Assembly (NCBI GenBank): GCA_946811185.2
Contig: OX328096.1
Location: 69,997,345 to 70,061,344 of the forward strand
Reading direction: 5' to 3'
DNA length: 64,000 nucleotides
Origin: Hippopus hippopus
Taxonomy: Eukaryota; Mollusca; Bivalvia; Cardiida; Cardiidae
The notes beneath the pieces were generated by a model. The model searched no databases and had not been told where the DNA came from. It saw only the letters and a list, made by a program, of their open reading frames with translations. Positions 62,401 through 64,000 of this stretch are shown here, piece after piece (within the stretch, counting starts at the first letter, position 1; each line of letters opens with the position of its first letter). Position numbers and translations under genes: made by a program.

Positions 62401-63966
62401 GAAAAAGCTACATGCAAAATTTGGTAGCCCTAGTTTTAGGTACAGGAAGATTTCTAAAGTTTTTACAATATAAGCCTATGTAAAACTTGTGACCACCCTG
62501 GGCTGGACCAAATTTGACCCCAGGGCTATAATTTGGAGAAACTTGGTAGAGGTCTACTAGATAAAACTACATGCAAAATTTGGTAGCCCTAGGCCTTATG
62601 CTTTCAGACAAGAAGATTTTCAAAGATTTTCAATATTTTTTCAGTTTTGTTGCCATGGTAACCAGAGTTTTTGAAGGAATCATATCTTTTATTAAGAAAT
62701 TCTGAAAAGGACCATGGCAGGATCATTTCTGTGAAGTTTCATCAAAATTGGATTGGTAGTTTCAGAGAAGAAGATGTTTGAAATAAAAGTTAAAGCACAC
62801 ATGACGGACACTGGGCCATGACATAGTGCCCCTGGCCTTTGGCCACTTGAGCTGAAAACTTGTCAGCTGCATTTTTTGGATCAACCAGTTATCTAATAAT
62901 TTTGTTCTCTATTTTGCTGTTAATGTGCTATGATTTTATCAAAGTAGAGGTCGGTTAAGAAACCTTGACTACACAATTAGAGCCAGTTTTGACACCAGGA
63001 CTTTATTTTGAAAAAAAAAAGAAACTCTGGAAGAAGCCTGCTAGATGATAACACAACATACTACAGTTGTAGCTTACAGTCAGTAACAAGATGATTTTTA
63101 AAGTTCTCACTATGTAAGCCAATGTAAAGCTTGTGACTTGCGGGGCAGAGCTAATGTTGACCCAAGGACTTTAATTTGCAGAATCTTGGTTGAGGTCCAT
63201 TAGATGATCCTACATGCCACCTTTAGTTGCCCTAGGCCTTATTGTTAGGTATGAGAAGATTTTAAAGTTGTCAAAATATAAGCCCAAGTAAAACTTGTAA
63301 CCCAAGGGCAGGGCCAATTTTGACCCCTGGGCTATAATTTGAACAATTTTGGTAGAAGTCTATTAGATGAGCTACATCCCAAATTTGGTTTCGGACAAGA
63401 AGATCTTCAAAAATTTTCAATATTATTTTCAAGATATTCTATAGATGCGCATGGCAGGATCACTTCTGTGACGTTTGGTCAAAATTGGGTGTGTCATTTC
63501 AGAGGAGACATGTGAAATAAAAGTTCAAACATGGACGGACACATGTATATATACGATGCTGTCCGGTAATCTTGCGCACCTAAGCAAATGACTAATTAGG
63601 CCTAAATTAAAAAATTGTTTGTCTTTTACCTACCCAGTATTTCAGTCTTGGGTAGGTAGGTAGGGAAATTATTATATTATATTTTGCGTTCTGTAGAAAG
63701 CAGACAAATAACATAAAGATTTTTAAAGATTTTAGCCTCAGTACTTGCTGCTTGCATAGCCTTTTATTTTGCATGTACTGTATCTTTTTTTCATTGAATT
63801 AGTATTTTAAATCATTTCTAACCTTGCTTTCCATGTCCCTGTTTATACATATTAAGCTAAAGGTTGTAGTTTAGCACTTTCTCGATGAGCACTAGTATTA
63901 CTAACCAAATATCTGTAGCATGTGTATGTCTGACCTAACCACACCTTAGTAGAATAGATGTGTACC
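14272..63966 (-). CDS. SGSM3: SGSM3-like TBC-SH3-RUN protein, whole locus (spliced, 5' end outside window)
   Basis: This is a multi-exon gene on the minus strand encoding a small G protein signalling modulator 3 homologue. In vertebrates this protein is a GAP for RAB5, also binds RAP and RAB proteins, merlin and connexin 43, and acts in endosomal trafficking. Eighteen internal exons (61085-61260 down to 35509-35631) join in frame with GT-AG borders. They add up to about 779 residues with the distal last exon, against about 749 in human. The order is an acidic N-terminus with [13 protein letters not shown], the TBC domain (exons 56303-56497 to 49758-49903), a linker, the SH3 domain (exons 44689-44844 and 43319-43482) and the RUN domain (43319 onward). 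Three alternative terminal exons follow. No in-frame ATG precedes the conserved N-terminal block, so at least one exon lies upstream. Introns make up about 95% of the locus and hold nearly all the repeats described below. Confidence 0.95.
14594..14800 (-). mobile_element. tRNA-SINE in SGSM3 last intron
   Basis: On the minus strand it opens gcccggccgggtagctcagt with a clear A box (tagctcagtggttagc) and a weaker B box (ggtttgataacc), followed by a body rich in agaaagccagg. Confidence 0.65.
14813..15270 (-). mobile_element. two TTAA-hairpin MITEs
   Basis: Copy 1 starts at TTAA 14813-14816 with acctttcccacaagac and has a central gaaaatgctgttgaccagca hairpin. Copy 2 begins ttaatctctttaccaaatga near 15058 with hairpin aaaatgttggttaccagca. 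Confidence 0.75.
15360..15810 (-). mobile_element. M3 palindromic element, hairpin arm partly deleted
   Basis: Reverse copy of M3. It contains ggtgaaagatcgaaatttat, the bridge tttccccgtggcgtatcccc, and acctaggtaactagtgcgcg, which gives the empty-site sequence for the insert at 5958-6373. Confidence 0.75.
15868..17290 (+). mobile_element. M1 MITE split by a pearl-like insertion
   Basis: M1 runs from gaaccatgctctgtgaaaag (15868) to caggctcaagtcgattctt (16028) and resumes at about 17193 with tggattttgtggatgcata, ending near 17288 with cctttcgccagataatggct. The 1.16 kb between is a foreign element. Confidence 0.85.
16030..17192 (+). mobile_element. pearl-like element (aagagggcc ... caggtgagc)
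   Basis: It starts aacaagagggccaagatggc and ends gagcacgttgtgctcaggtg followed by agc. Inside are about five ~145-230 bp imperfect tandem units (gacggatcaaaatttcgcga, gggtcacccaaggaacattt, tgtgaaattatttcaaaatc) with poly-C tracts. A taaaaa sequence on both sides is a candidate target duplication. Confidence 0.75.
17570..17930 (-). mobile_element. TTAA-hairpin MITE and fragment
   Basis: The hairpin aaggagaaaatgctggtgac and its arms are intact at 17695-17735. A second fragment with cttgttccacaatgtttta follows at 17840-17930. Confidence 0.65.
18118..18350 (+). mobile_element. M4 element (tatcgcgata family), solo
   Basis: It begins atttatagatatcgagaaac, has repeated short inverted motifs (tatcgtgata, ttatcgcgatag), and ends atctcgtatctcgtggcaga. 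It is the reverse complement of the left part of the repeat at 19835-21205. Confidence 0.7.
18760..19010 (+). mobile_element. M5 hairpin joined to SINE body
   Basis: cagactggacagagcgtgct with its complement is followed by a SINE body (gaggattgatgaaggtcatt ... ggacaggtgcaatggccac) as in 4810-4990. Confidence 0.6.
19835..21205. repeat. ~600-630 bp tandem duplication containing M4
   Basis: Two copies in direct order. Matching landmarks are tatcgcgataaatcaaagtt at 19959 and 20561, tgaactcggtagttttt at 20151 and 20783, and cattcagggaaaa further on. The M4 ends (tctcgtatctcgtggcag and complement) mark left, middle and right borders. It lies just 3' of SGSM3 terminal exon B. Confidence 0.75.
21530..21535 (-). 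promoter_or_regulatory. AATAAA polyadenylation signal after SGSM3 terminal exon B
   Basis: The minus strand reads AATAAA 77 nt after the exon B stop. It is followed within about 15-30 nt by a T-run and GT-rich stretch (TTTTTTTTGTTTGTTC), as expected of a cleavage and polyadenylation region. This supports exon B as a true transcript end. Confidence 0.6.
21612..21753 (-). CDS. SGSM3: SGSM3 alternative terminal exon B (middle)
   Basis: The acceptor CCCCTTCTTTCAG/G is strong and takes the same split Arg codon. The frame reads [20 protein letters not shown], then [26 protein letters not shown] and TAG at 21614-21612. It aligns with the human terminal segment: FxLSxxxEL near the start, then [18 protein letters not shown] as [19 protein letters not shown]. 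The middle has become basic and lacks the Trp and Pro of WELP. An AATAAA signal follows 77 nt after the stop, so this exon has the parts for its own 3' end. Confidence 0.85.
21912..22175 (+). mobile_element. M1 MITE, full length
   Basis: It runs from agccatgctctgtgaaaagg to cctctttttattagagcgcc and holds the palindrome cagcctgtgcagtgcgcgca. It sits about 160 bp upstream of the exon B acceptor. Confidence 0.8.
22258..22480 (+). mobile_element. pearl-like element start (acaagagggccataatggcc)
   Basis: It shares the opening of the elements at 16030, 26350, 40150 and 61616 (here with ctgtaccactccactggc). The body diverges and the right end is not clear. Confidence 0.5.
22928..23150 (+). mobile_element. 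TTAA-hairpin MITE, near full length
   Basis: TTAA at both ends, cctgtaccacacaatcccg start, hairpin gaaaattctggttgccagca, and end taaaattttgttgttggttt. Confidence 0.8.
23560..23822 (-). mobile_element. M1 MITE
   Basis: It runs from agtcatgctctagcaaaagg to cttttcacagagtaaggctc, with palindrome cagcctgcgcagactgcaca. Confidence 0.8.
24097..24245. repeat. ~150 bp palindrome
   Basis: Arms catcagcttgtggttaatat, ggggaaatatttg, aagggaaaggt and cgaaaataac are each repeated in complement around the loop gccttacggc. Foldback element, no coding potential. Confidence 0.85.
24300..24680. mobile_element. diverged tandem-core element (related to 61616-63545)
   Basis: Segments gtagccctaggctttatgg, tttttaaagttttcactata and acccaatgtaaaacttgtga match the repeat units in the array at the right end of the window. 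Confidence 0.6.
25011..25145 (+). mobile_element. TTAA-hairpin MITE, truncated
   Basis: Left end ccctttaccacacaatcagg and a hairpin (gaaaatgctggtaactagga) are present. It breaks off into another repeat at 25130. Confidence 0.65.
25185..25560 (+). mobile_element. repeat beginning caagagcaccacatgctggtg
   Basis: It shares body segments (gttacctgcccttaatgtat, agtaaatatcatcagtaata) with 30060-30270 and 35790-35930. The three are copies of one element. No gene. Confidence 0.6.
25602..25829 (-). mobile_element. TTAA-hairpin MITE, near full length
   Basis: TTAA-ccctttacaagatgac start, perfect hairpin aaggagaaaatgctggttac with complement at 25722-25765, and end ggggtaaagggttag. Confidence 0.85.
26227..28053 (-). 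mobile_element. TTAA-hairpin MITE split by a pearl-like insertion
   Basis: The MITE left half 26227-26350 ends at cattgtgggaaaaag, and the right half 27954-28053 begins aaaaatgctggttactggt. Joined, they rebuild the usual hairpin region. The insert is 26351-27953. Confidence 0.85.
26351..27953 (+). mobile_element. pearl-like element, 1.6 kb
   Basis: It starts acaagagggccaagatggcc and ends gcatgttgtgctcaggtgag. It holds seven or more imperfect ~150 bp units with gacggatcaaaatttc, aagggtcacccaaggaacat and gtttcagagaagaagaattt, then a right end shared with 16030-17192. Overlapping plus-strand ORFs in the units are repeat artefacts. Confidence 0.8.
28889..29525. mobile_element. chain of TTAA-hairpin MITE copies
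   Basis: Copies at about 28889-29113 and 29110-29243 are followed by fragments at 29275-29400 and 29400-29525. Each has an aaaatgctggt-type hairpin or its flank. Confidence 0.65.
29528..29757 (-). mobile_element. TTAA-hairpin MITE directly 3' of SGSM3 exon A
   Basis: Full-length copy with hairpin ggagaaaatgctggttacca at 29655-29700, ending gtagaggattaa at 29757. Any transcript ending in exon A would carry this hairpin in its 3' UTR unless cut within 22 nt of the stop. Confidence 0.8.
29780..29918 (-). CDS. SGSM3: SGSM3 alternative terminal exon A (proximal)
   Basis: The acceptor CCTCATTGCAG/G with a pyrimidine tract opens a frame that completes the split Arg codon (AG/G). It reads [20 protein letters not shown], then [25 protein letters not shown] and a TAG at 29782-29780. 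It lines up over its whole length with the human SGSM3 C-terminus (LCCFAFSLSQDWELP... [14 protein letters not shown]) but has lost WELP and the PLKEGV core. The stop lies 22 bp from a TTAA-hairpin MITE (29528-29757), and I see no AATAAA in the first few hundred bases. It is an intact ORF with a good acceptor, so an expressed alternative last exon is likely, though unproven. Confidence 0.82.
30060..30435 (+). mobile_element. pearl-like tail with (ACGG)n nested in another repeat
   Basis: The outer repeat (attctaggtcaaaaaagggg ... agtaataacagaga) resumes after 30422 with atgtcaaagtttttga. The inner part, 30268-30421, starts actagagctgtcactgaatg, contains cacggacggacggacggaca, and ends agtatacccccaaaaacatt...gcgggggtataa. 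Confidence 0.65.
30775..30962 (+). mobile_element. TTAA-hairpin MITE, decayed
   Basis: The hairpin remnant aagaagatgctggagaggat and right side ggcaaatgcttctaatttgg are visible. Confidence 0.55.
31410..32395 (+). mobile_element. pearl-like element with four ~150 bp units
   Basis: It starts caacaagagtgccgtcgtca. Units repeat at 31700, 31847, 32002 and 32158 (aagccccctttttccatgat, cgataggtcacatgatgaga). A microsatellite gggacggacggacggacaga and the tail gccaatatacgtcgcctcc ... gcgtataaaaa follow. Confidence 0.8.
32525..32812 (+). mobile_element. short pearl-like element
   Basis: caacaagagctttgcagggc start, single core unit, aacggacggacggacggaca, and tail aatactaccctttgggcgta. Confidence 0.7.
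33860..34272 (+). mobile_element. tandem-core element, two ~150 bp units
   Basis: The two units share gatcaaagggaaataactca, gcactgcactc, gacaaagttatattccgga and the tail cgtcttcgtaggcgtgtaaa. A GC-rich piece with cccacccacccgcct replaces the ACGG tract. Confidence 0.65.
34280..35500. other. intron sequence without recognised content
   Basis: AT-rich intron between the last shared SGSM3 exon and exon A, with no exon-like segment and no copy of the repeat families named here. Confidence 0.5.
35509..35631 (-). CDS. SGSM3: SGSM3 exon: RUN domain, last constitutive exon
   Basis: A 123 bp exon with acceptor TTTAACAG/T and donor CTCAG/GTAGGA. It encodes [20 protein letters not shown], then [20 protein letters not shown] and two bases of Arg. 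Human reads [20 protein letters not shown] and [20 protein letters not shown]. It ends with two bases of a codon (AG), the phase that all three candidate terminal exons accept. Confidence 0.97.
36090..36632 (-). mobile_element. two TTAA-hairpin MITEs
   Basis: The first (36090-36295) has lost its hairpin left arm. The second (TTAA at 36401) has an intact hairpin aaggagaaaatgctggttac and ends gattagtaaagggtt. Confidence 0.75.
37040..37292 (-). mobile_element. M1 MITE 90 bp 3' of an SGSM3 exon
   Basis: It runs from caagtgggggtttaatgcat to tttttcacagagcatggctc; the palindrome is decayed. Confidence 0.7.
37381..37466 (-). CDS. SGSM3: SGSM3 exon: RUN domain, [15 protein letters not shown]
   Basis: An 86 bp exon with acceptor CAAATAG/GCT and donor CTCAA/GTAAGG, leaving two bases. 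It encodes [20 protein letters not shown] and RSLICCGL, matching human [20 protein letters not shown] and RSLICVGL. Confidence 0.96.
37850..38096 (+). mobile_element. M1 MITE
   Basis: It runs from gagcaatgctctgtgaaaaa to ccttcttgccagagtgctgc. Confidence 0.75.
38400..38600 (+). mobile_element. tRNA-SINE
   Basis: The body tail (gatcactccttccttaccgc ... agggagaattttctt) precedes a tRNA-like part with A box atctcagtggttagtg and B box ggttccaatccc. It is 140 bp 3' of the SGSM3 mini-exon. Confidence 0.65.
38741..38789 (-). CDS. SGSM3: SGSM3 exon: RUN domain, [12 protein letters not shown]
   Basis: A 49 bp mini-exon with acceptor ATTTTAG/A and donor AGG/GTAAGT. It encodes [16 protein letters not shown], matching human [16 protein letters not shown]. 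The preceding Arg codon AG/A is split across the intron. Confidence 0.94.
38870..39186 (-). mobile_element. tRNA-SINE, reverse
   Basis: On the minus strand it starts gtagctcagttgttagcgta (A box), then ggtttgatccccggcc (B box), then the body found at 4800-4990, and finally a (GATT)n tail. It lies between two SGSM3 exons. Confidence 0.75.
39517..39587 (-). CDS. SGSM3: SGSM3 exon: RUN domain, [15 protein letters not shown]
   Basis: A 71 bp exon with acceptor ATTTATAG/GCA and donor TTTAG/GTTTGT. It encodes [23 protein letters not shown] plus two bases of Arg, matching human [20 protein letters not shown]. Confidence 0.95.
40148..41767 (+). mobile_element. pearl-like element with exact 145 bp array
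   Basis: It starts aacaagagggccatgatggc and ends agcactttgtgctcaggtga gct. Between about 40400 and 41650 are eight or nine units of 145 bp (gatttgacctggtgacctag, gacatgacccattttcgaac, tgtggcctctagagcgtaca). The unit spacing at 40843, 40988, 41133, 41278 and 41423 is exactly 145. The 71-codon minus-strand ORFs in every unit come from the repetition. Confidence 0.85.
41990..42515 (+). mobile_element. two M1 MITEs in tandem
   Basis: The first runs from gagtcatgctctgtgaaaag to ttgccagagcatggctcatt; the second from gagtcatgctctgtgaagag to tgcaagagtatgactcatat. They lie just before the SGSM3 exon at 42547. Confidence 0.75.
42547..42640 (-). CDS. SGSM3: SGSM3 exon: RUN domain, [12 protein letters not shown] segment
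   Basis: A 94 bp exon with acceptor TTTTCAG/G and donor GAAGAG/GTAAAA. The split Thr codon AC/G joins in frame. It encodes [20 protein letters not shown] and CHPWLFIEE, matching human [20 protein letters not shown] and CHPWLFIEE. Confidence 0.97.
43319..43482 (-). CDS. SGSM3: SGSM3 exon: second half of SH3 domain and start of RUN domain
   Basis: A 164 bp exon with acceptor ATTACAG/ATA and donor GGAAC/GTAAGT, leaving two bases. It holds [20 protein letters not shown], the SH3 specificity-pocket tryptophan and the WFPAKFV strand. It then reads [17 protein letters not shown], the start of the RUN domain. Identity with human is nearly complete over the SH3 core. Confidence 0.97.
44085..44345 (-). 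mobile_element. M1 MITE
   Basis: Termini acaatgctctggcaaaaggg and cttcgacagagtatggtcc, with the decayed palindrome cagcctgcactgtgctgact. Confidence 0.75.
44409..44640 (+). mobile_element. TTAA-hairpin MITE
   Basis: TTAA at 44409-44412, left end ccctttaccacaccatgctg, and right end aaaattttgttgtttggtac. It ends 49 bp from the donor side of the SH3 exon. Confidence 0.7.
44689..44844 (-). CDS. SGSM3: SGSM3 exon: first half of SH3 domain
   Basis: A 156 bp exon (52 codons, phase 0 to 0) with acceptor TTCTTGCAG/ACA and donor ATTACA/GTATGT. After [15 protein letters not shown] it starts the SH3 fold: [20 protein letters not shown] then [13 protein letters not shown] is the SH3 ALYDY position, and the acidic HDDDELGF run is the RT loop. 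Confidence 0.97.
45339..45527 (-). CDS. SGSM3: SGSM3 exon: [21 protein letters not shown] segment
   Basis: A 189 bp exon (63 codons, phase 0 to 0) with acceptor ATTTCAG/CAA and donor AAACTT/GTAAGT. It encodes [19 protein letters not shown], then [20 protein letters not shown]. It ends [14 protein letters not shown], matching the human linker between TBC and SH3. Confidence 0.96.
45755..46398 (+). mobile_element. two TTAA-hairpin MITEs flanking an SGSM3 exon
   Basis: Copies at 45755-45985 and 46169-46395 lie in the same orientation on either side of the exon at 45994-46125, each with a tgctggtaaccagca-type hairpin. The left copy ends only a few bases beyond the exon's donor. Confidence 0.75.
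45994..46125 (-). CDS. SGSM3: SGSM3 exon: [21 protein letters not shown] segment
   Basis: A 132 bp exon (44 codons, phase 0 to 0) with acceptor TTTCACAG/ATT and donor AAGCAG/GTTTGT. It encodes [20 protein letters not shown] followed by [12 protein letters not shown]. The human counterpart is [20 protein letters not shown] followed by IADQG. Confidence 0.96.
46548..46634. repeat. palindrome with 27 bp perfect arms
   Basis: The inner stem is atgcaaaagtaattaaccac + catttgc, a TTTT loop, then the exact complement. The outer arms agctacata and tatgtagct pair imperfectly. It is a small foldback element. Confidence 0.85.
46775..46945 (+). mobile_element. TTAA-hairpin MITE, decayed
   Basis: Left end ccctttaccacacacttcc and middle attagaaaatgggaaaacg are seen. 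It ends 60 bp from the SGSM3 exon at 47007. Confidence 0.6.
47007..47102 (-). CDS. SGSM3: SGSM3 exon: post-TBC linker
   Basis: A 96 bp exon (32 codons, phase 0 to 0) with acceptor CATTACAG/GAA and donor ATTGAG/GTTTGT. It contains [20 protein letters not shown], matching human NSASIFNTLSDIPSQMEDAE. Confidence 0.94.
47204..47645 (-). mobile_element. two TTAA-hairpin MITEs
   Basis: Consecutive copies start at aactttttaccaaacagc (47204) and agtttaccacaccacacaac (47415). The second ends gtgtggtaaaggctt. Confidence 0.65.
47745..48235 (+). mobile_element. M3 palindromic element
   Basis: It runs from tttcatgcttttcggtaggt through ttacctcggtaaaatgcgcg to the terminal hairpin (gtgaacatcatagatatttt ... 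accaataatgttcatttgat). Confidence 0.8.
48858..49084 (+). mobile_element. TTAA-hairpin MITE
   Basis: TTAA at both ends (48858, 49081) and hairpin aagaaaatgctggtaatcag. Confidence 0.8.
49460..49672 (-). mobile_element. TTAA-hairpin MITE with internal deletion
   Basis: TTAA at 49460 and 49669. The hairpin is shortened to aaaaaatgctttttctctt. Confidence 0.75.
49758..49903 (-). CDS. SGSM3: SGSM3 exon: end of TBC domain
   Basis: A 146 bp exon with acceptor TATTACAG/AG and donor ATGAAG/GTAAAG. It encodes [20 protein letters not shown] and [19 protein letters not shown], which is very close to human ([37 protein letters not shown]). It holds the C-terminal helices of the TBC fold and ends in phase 0. 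Confidence 0.97.
50080..50316 (-). mobile_element. tRNA-SINE-like element with GATT end
   Basis: Same family as 8345-8740. The minus strand begins gggatcctgcgtggctcagt (A box), with a degraded B box ggttagaacc about 60 bp on. Confidence 0.65.
50755..50960 (+). mobile_element. tRNA-SINE with best-preserved pol III boxes
   Basis: A box tttagctcagtggttaagg and B box ggattcgaatcctaccc are close to tRNA consensus. A body tail precedes them and tatttctgccatgcatttgt follows. Confidence 0.75.
51085..51342 (-). mobile_element. M1 MITE
   Basis: Termini acatgttctgtcaaaaaggg and cattttcactggacatggct; the GC palindrome is partly deleted. Confidence 0.7.
52349..52427 (-). CDS. SGSM3: SGSM3 exon: TBC domain, DQRVLRHL segment
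   Basis: A 79 bp exon with acceptor CATTACAG/GCG and donor ATAG/GTAAGA. It encodes [18 protein letters not shown] and KEHDI, matching human [15 protein letters not shown] and QEHDI. It leaves one base, which joins the next exon to give Glu. Confidence 0.96.
52505..52985 (+). mobile_element. TTAA-hairpin MITE remnant and M1 MITE
   Basis: 52505-52665 has the hairpin ggagaatatgcaggtaacca. 52775-52985 is M1 with start agccttgctctgtgaaaagg and a deleted palindrome. Confidence 0.6.
53669..53785 (-). CDS. SGSM3: SGSM3 exon: TBC domain, LLLFLEEED segment
   Basis: A 117 bp exon (39 codons, phase 0 to 0) with acceptor TGTACAG/ATA and donor ATACAG/GTCAGT. It encodes [14 protein letters not shown] and [15 protein letters not shown], matching the human TBC segment [14 protein letters not shown] and DLLPASYFSTTLLG. 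Confidence 0.96.
53888..54122 (+). mobile_element. M1 MITE 100 bp 5' of an SGSM3 TBC exon
   Basis: gatgttctgtaaaaaagggg start, palindrome cagcctgcgcagtacatgca, and end cccttttgccagagtgaag. Confidence 0.75.
54501..54715 (-). mobile_element. TTAA-hairpin MITE
   Basis: Start ttaactctttaccaaacaa, hairpin aagtagaaaatactggtcac, and end aactcaggattgtgtc. Confidence 0.7.
54948..55082 (-). CDS. SGSM3: SGSM3 exon: TBC catalytic arginine and glutamine fingers
   Basis: A 135 bp exon (45 codons, phase 0 to 0) with acceptor CTTTCAG/GAT and donor GGGGTG/GTAAGT. It starts [11 protein letters not shown], so the joined motif is IEKDLLR with the arginine finger present. Near the end is GYCQGTG, the YxQ glutamine-finger motif. 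Both residues needed for dual-finger GTP hydrolysis in TBC proteins are kept, so an active RabGAP is expected. Confidence 0.97.
55380..55870 (-). mobile_element. M3 palindromic element, full hairpin
   Basis: The hairpin at 55395-55530 has arms atttatttcatcaagtgaac, aatattttcacgagtggc and complements. It then shows tacctaggtaactagtgcgc without the insert seen at 5958. Confidence 0.85.
55876..56044. repeat. ~170 bp palindrome
   Basis: Arms gaaataatcttctttctatc, ggtttatcgttcaataaacc and gtgagttatgaggc with complements around a central gataacccgagcgggttat. It abuts the M3 copy and lies in a TBC-domain intron. Confidence 0.85.
56303..56497 (-). CDS. SGSM3: SGSM3 exon: start of TBC (RabGAP) domain
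   Basis: A 195 bp exon (65 codons, phase 0 to 0) with acceptor TTAAAAG/GTT and donor AAAAG/GTAACA. It contains the TBC opening motif [18 protein letters not shown] and ends QIEK. These last residues are the first half of the catalytic IxxDxxR motif, completed in the next exon. The intron therefore sits inside the arginine-finger motif. Confidence 0.97.
56788..56998 (+). mobile_element. TTAA-hairpin MITE with hairpin arm deleted
   Basis: TTAA at 56789, start ccctttatcacacaatacc, left hairpin arm aaaaatgctggtgacc then directly acaatgttttct. Confidence 0.65.
57175..57270 (+). mobile_element. tRNA-like SINE head
   Basis: agtgtggtggtagtatgtca (A-box-like) and gttttgggttcaaattcc (B-box-like) at tRNA spacing. 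The rest of the element is not clear. Confidence 0.45.
57306..57539 (-). mobile_element. TTAA-hairpin MITE, reference full-length copy
   Basis: 234 bp including TTAA at both ends (57306-57309, 57536-57539). Terminal inverted repeats ctctttacca and complement are followed by a tctttaccaaacaacaaagt arm. The central hairpin ggagaaaatgctggttacca with complement is at 57430-57475. Confidence 0.88.
57656..57786 (-). CDS. SGSM3: SGSM3 exon: pre-TBC helix region
   Basis: A 131 bp exon between CCTTTCAG/AT and GATAAA/GTAAGC. It includes [17 protein letters not shown] and EDLTWDK, matching [23 protein letters not shown] of human SGSM3 just before the TBC domain. The split codon G/AT joins in frame, and the exon ends in phase 0. 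Confidence 0.95.
57820..58475. mobile_element. three TTAA-hairpin MITEs chained end to end
   Basis: Copies meet at shared TTAA sites at 58031-58034 (cagggttaactctttacc) and 58256-58259 (aaagagttaaacttttacc). The middle copy is in opposite orientation to the outer two. Confidence 0.82.
58590..59050. mobile_element. further TTAA-hairpin MITE chain
   Basis: A fragment at 58590-58757 joins a full copy (TTAA 58757 to 58985) and then a short right-end fragment to 59050 (attgtgcagtaaaaggttaa). Confidence 0.75.
59210..59276 (-). CDS. SGSM3: SGSM3 exon: YDEFGF motif
   Basis: A 67 bp exon between TTTCAG/CCT and GAAG/GTATAA. It encodes [20 protein letters not shown] plus a few acidic residues, matching the human YYDEFGFRV segment. 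It enters in phase 0 and leaves one base over. Confidence 0.93.
59350..59650 (+). mobile_element. tRNA-SINE
   Basis: Head ccaatagctcaggtggtaga (A box) and tgtggttgatcccaac (B box), then a body with cttcggggggcatcacccat. It is 75 bp upstream of an SGSM3 exon acceptor. Confidence 0.6.
59802..60228 (-). mobile_element. two TTAA-hairpin MITEs sharing TTAA
   Basis: The first is full length (TTAA 59802 and 60027) with a perfect hairpin aaggagaaaatgctggttac at 59925-59970. The second starts in the same TTAA and lacks its hairpin. Confidence 0.85.
60812..61040 (+). mobile_element. TTAA-hairpin MITE next to SGSM3 N-terminal exon
   Basis: TTAA at 60812 and 61037, hairpin gagaaaatgctggtaaccag. It ends 45 bp past the donor of the exon at 61085. 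Confidence 0.85.
61085..61260 (-). CDS. SGSM3: SGSM3 exon: acidic N-terminus and [13 protein letters not shown] block
   Basis: The acceptor TTTGTTACAG/TT and donor CCT/GTAAGA bound a 176 bp exon that enters with two bases of a codon and leaves in phase 0. The first half is acidic and serine-rich ([16 protein letters not shown]). The second half contains [15 protein letters not shown], nearly identical to the very N-terminus of human SGSM3 ([15 protein letters not shown]). The only ATGs here lie within or after the conserved block, so translation must start in an upstream exon. The clam protein therefore has an N-terminal extension relative to human. Confidence 0.93.
61322..61575 (+). mobile_element. 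M1 MITE next to SGSM3 N-terminal exon acceptor
   Basis: Start cataccctgtgaagaggtgg and end cctttggtcagagcatggct, with a decayed palindrome cagcctgcacagtaggcgca. It lies 60 bp upstream of the acceptor. Confidence 0.7.
61616..63545 (+). mobile_element. tandem-core element array (gtagccctaggccttatgg units)
   Basis: It starts gaacaagagggccacaatgg. Units of about 150-160 bp repeat through 62600, each with gtaaaacttgtgacccc, ccaaatttgacccnaggg, aatttgg and gtagccctaggccttatg. A first terminus (ggccatgacatagtgcccct) is at about 62815-62860. A second, more diverged run, 62950-63545, ends with catggacggacacatgtat. Confidence 0.75.
63546..63965. other. intron or upstream sequence without recognised content
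   Basis: AT-rich, with tagggtagg-type short repeats near 63645-63665. No gene or listed repeat is seen. Confidence 0.5.
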
Positions 63967-64000
63967 TTTATCCTTTACCAACAGCTTGTAGATGTACCCC
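63966..64000 (-). CDS. SGSM3: possible 3' end of upstream SGSM3 exon, cut by window edge
   Basis: On the minus strand the last 35 bases read open in one frame (GYIYKLLVKDK plus one base) up to a donor AAAG/GTACAC. The single leftover base G is the phase needed to complete the first codon (xTT, giving Val) of the exon at 61260. This fits the missing upstream exon, but the stretch is very short. The initiator ATG and 5' UTR must lie right of the window in any case. Confidence 0.4.

Overview
The window is metazoan nuclear DNA. Its base composition is AT-rich, its genes are split by GT-AG introns, and it is saturated with short transposon families: hairpin MITEs, tRNA-derived SINEs, and elements with ~150 bp tandem cores plus (ACGG)n microsatellites. 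This repeat mixture, together with a mollusc-like divergence of the one large gene from its human counterpart, suggests a bivalve mollusc. The species call is inference and cannot be fixed from sequence reading alone.

The dominant gene lies on the minus strand and fills most of the window, from the right edge down to 14272. It is the orthologue of SGSM3 (small G protein signalling modulator 3; also RUTBC3, RabGAP-5, MAP or CIP85), a TBC-SH3-RUN protein. Eighteen internal coding exons (61260 down to 35509) were located with AG/GT borders and continuous phase. They are followed by a terminal exon, giving about 779 visible residues. The 5' end lies beyond the right edge; a possible last piece of the upstream exon is at 63966-64000. 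Both catalytic finger motifs of the TBC domain, the SH3 core and the RUN domain are intact.

The main discovery is at the 3' end of this gene. There are three separate, phase-compatible candidate terminal exons at 29780-29918, 21612-21753 and 14272-14407. Each has its own acceptor and stop codon, and each encodes a different version of the last ~45 residues of the RUN domain ending in HHLFSWD. The distal one is closest to human SGSM3, and the two proximal ones are diverged. The middle one is followed by an AATAAA signal. The gene appears able to make three C-terminal isoforms by alternative last-exon choice.

At the left edge (668-979, minus) is a THAP-type zinc-finger exon with a splice donor. 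Its gene continues past the left edge or is truncated. The rest, 980-14271 and all SGSM3 introns, is repeats. The commonest is a TTAA-flanked, piggyBac-like MITE of ~230 bp with a near-perfect ~44 bp central hairpin. It has more than 30 full or partial copies, sometimes chained through shared TTAA sites. Other families are a ~250 bp MITE (M1) with a GC-rich palindrome, a second family (M2) carrying the same palindrome, a ~900 bp palindromic family (M3), a tatcgcgata family (M4), a small cagactgcac hairpin family (M5), tRNA-SINEs with A and B boxes, and pearl/Helentron-like elements with tandem cores. Several nested insertions allow the relative ages to be read.
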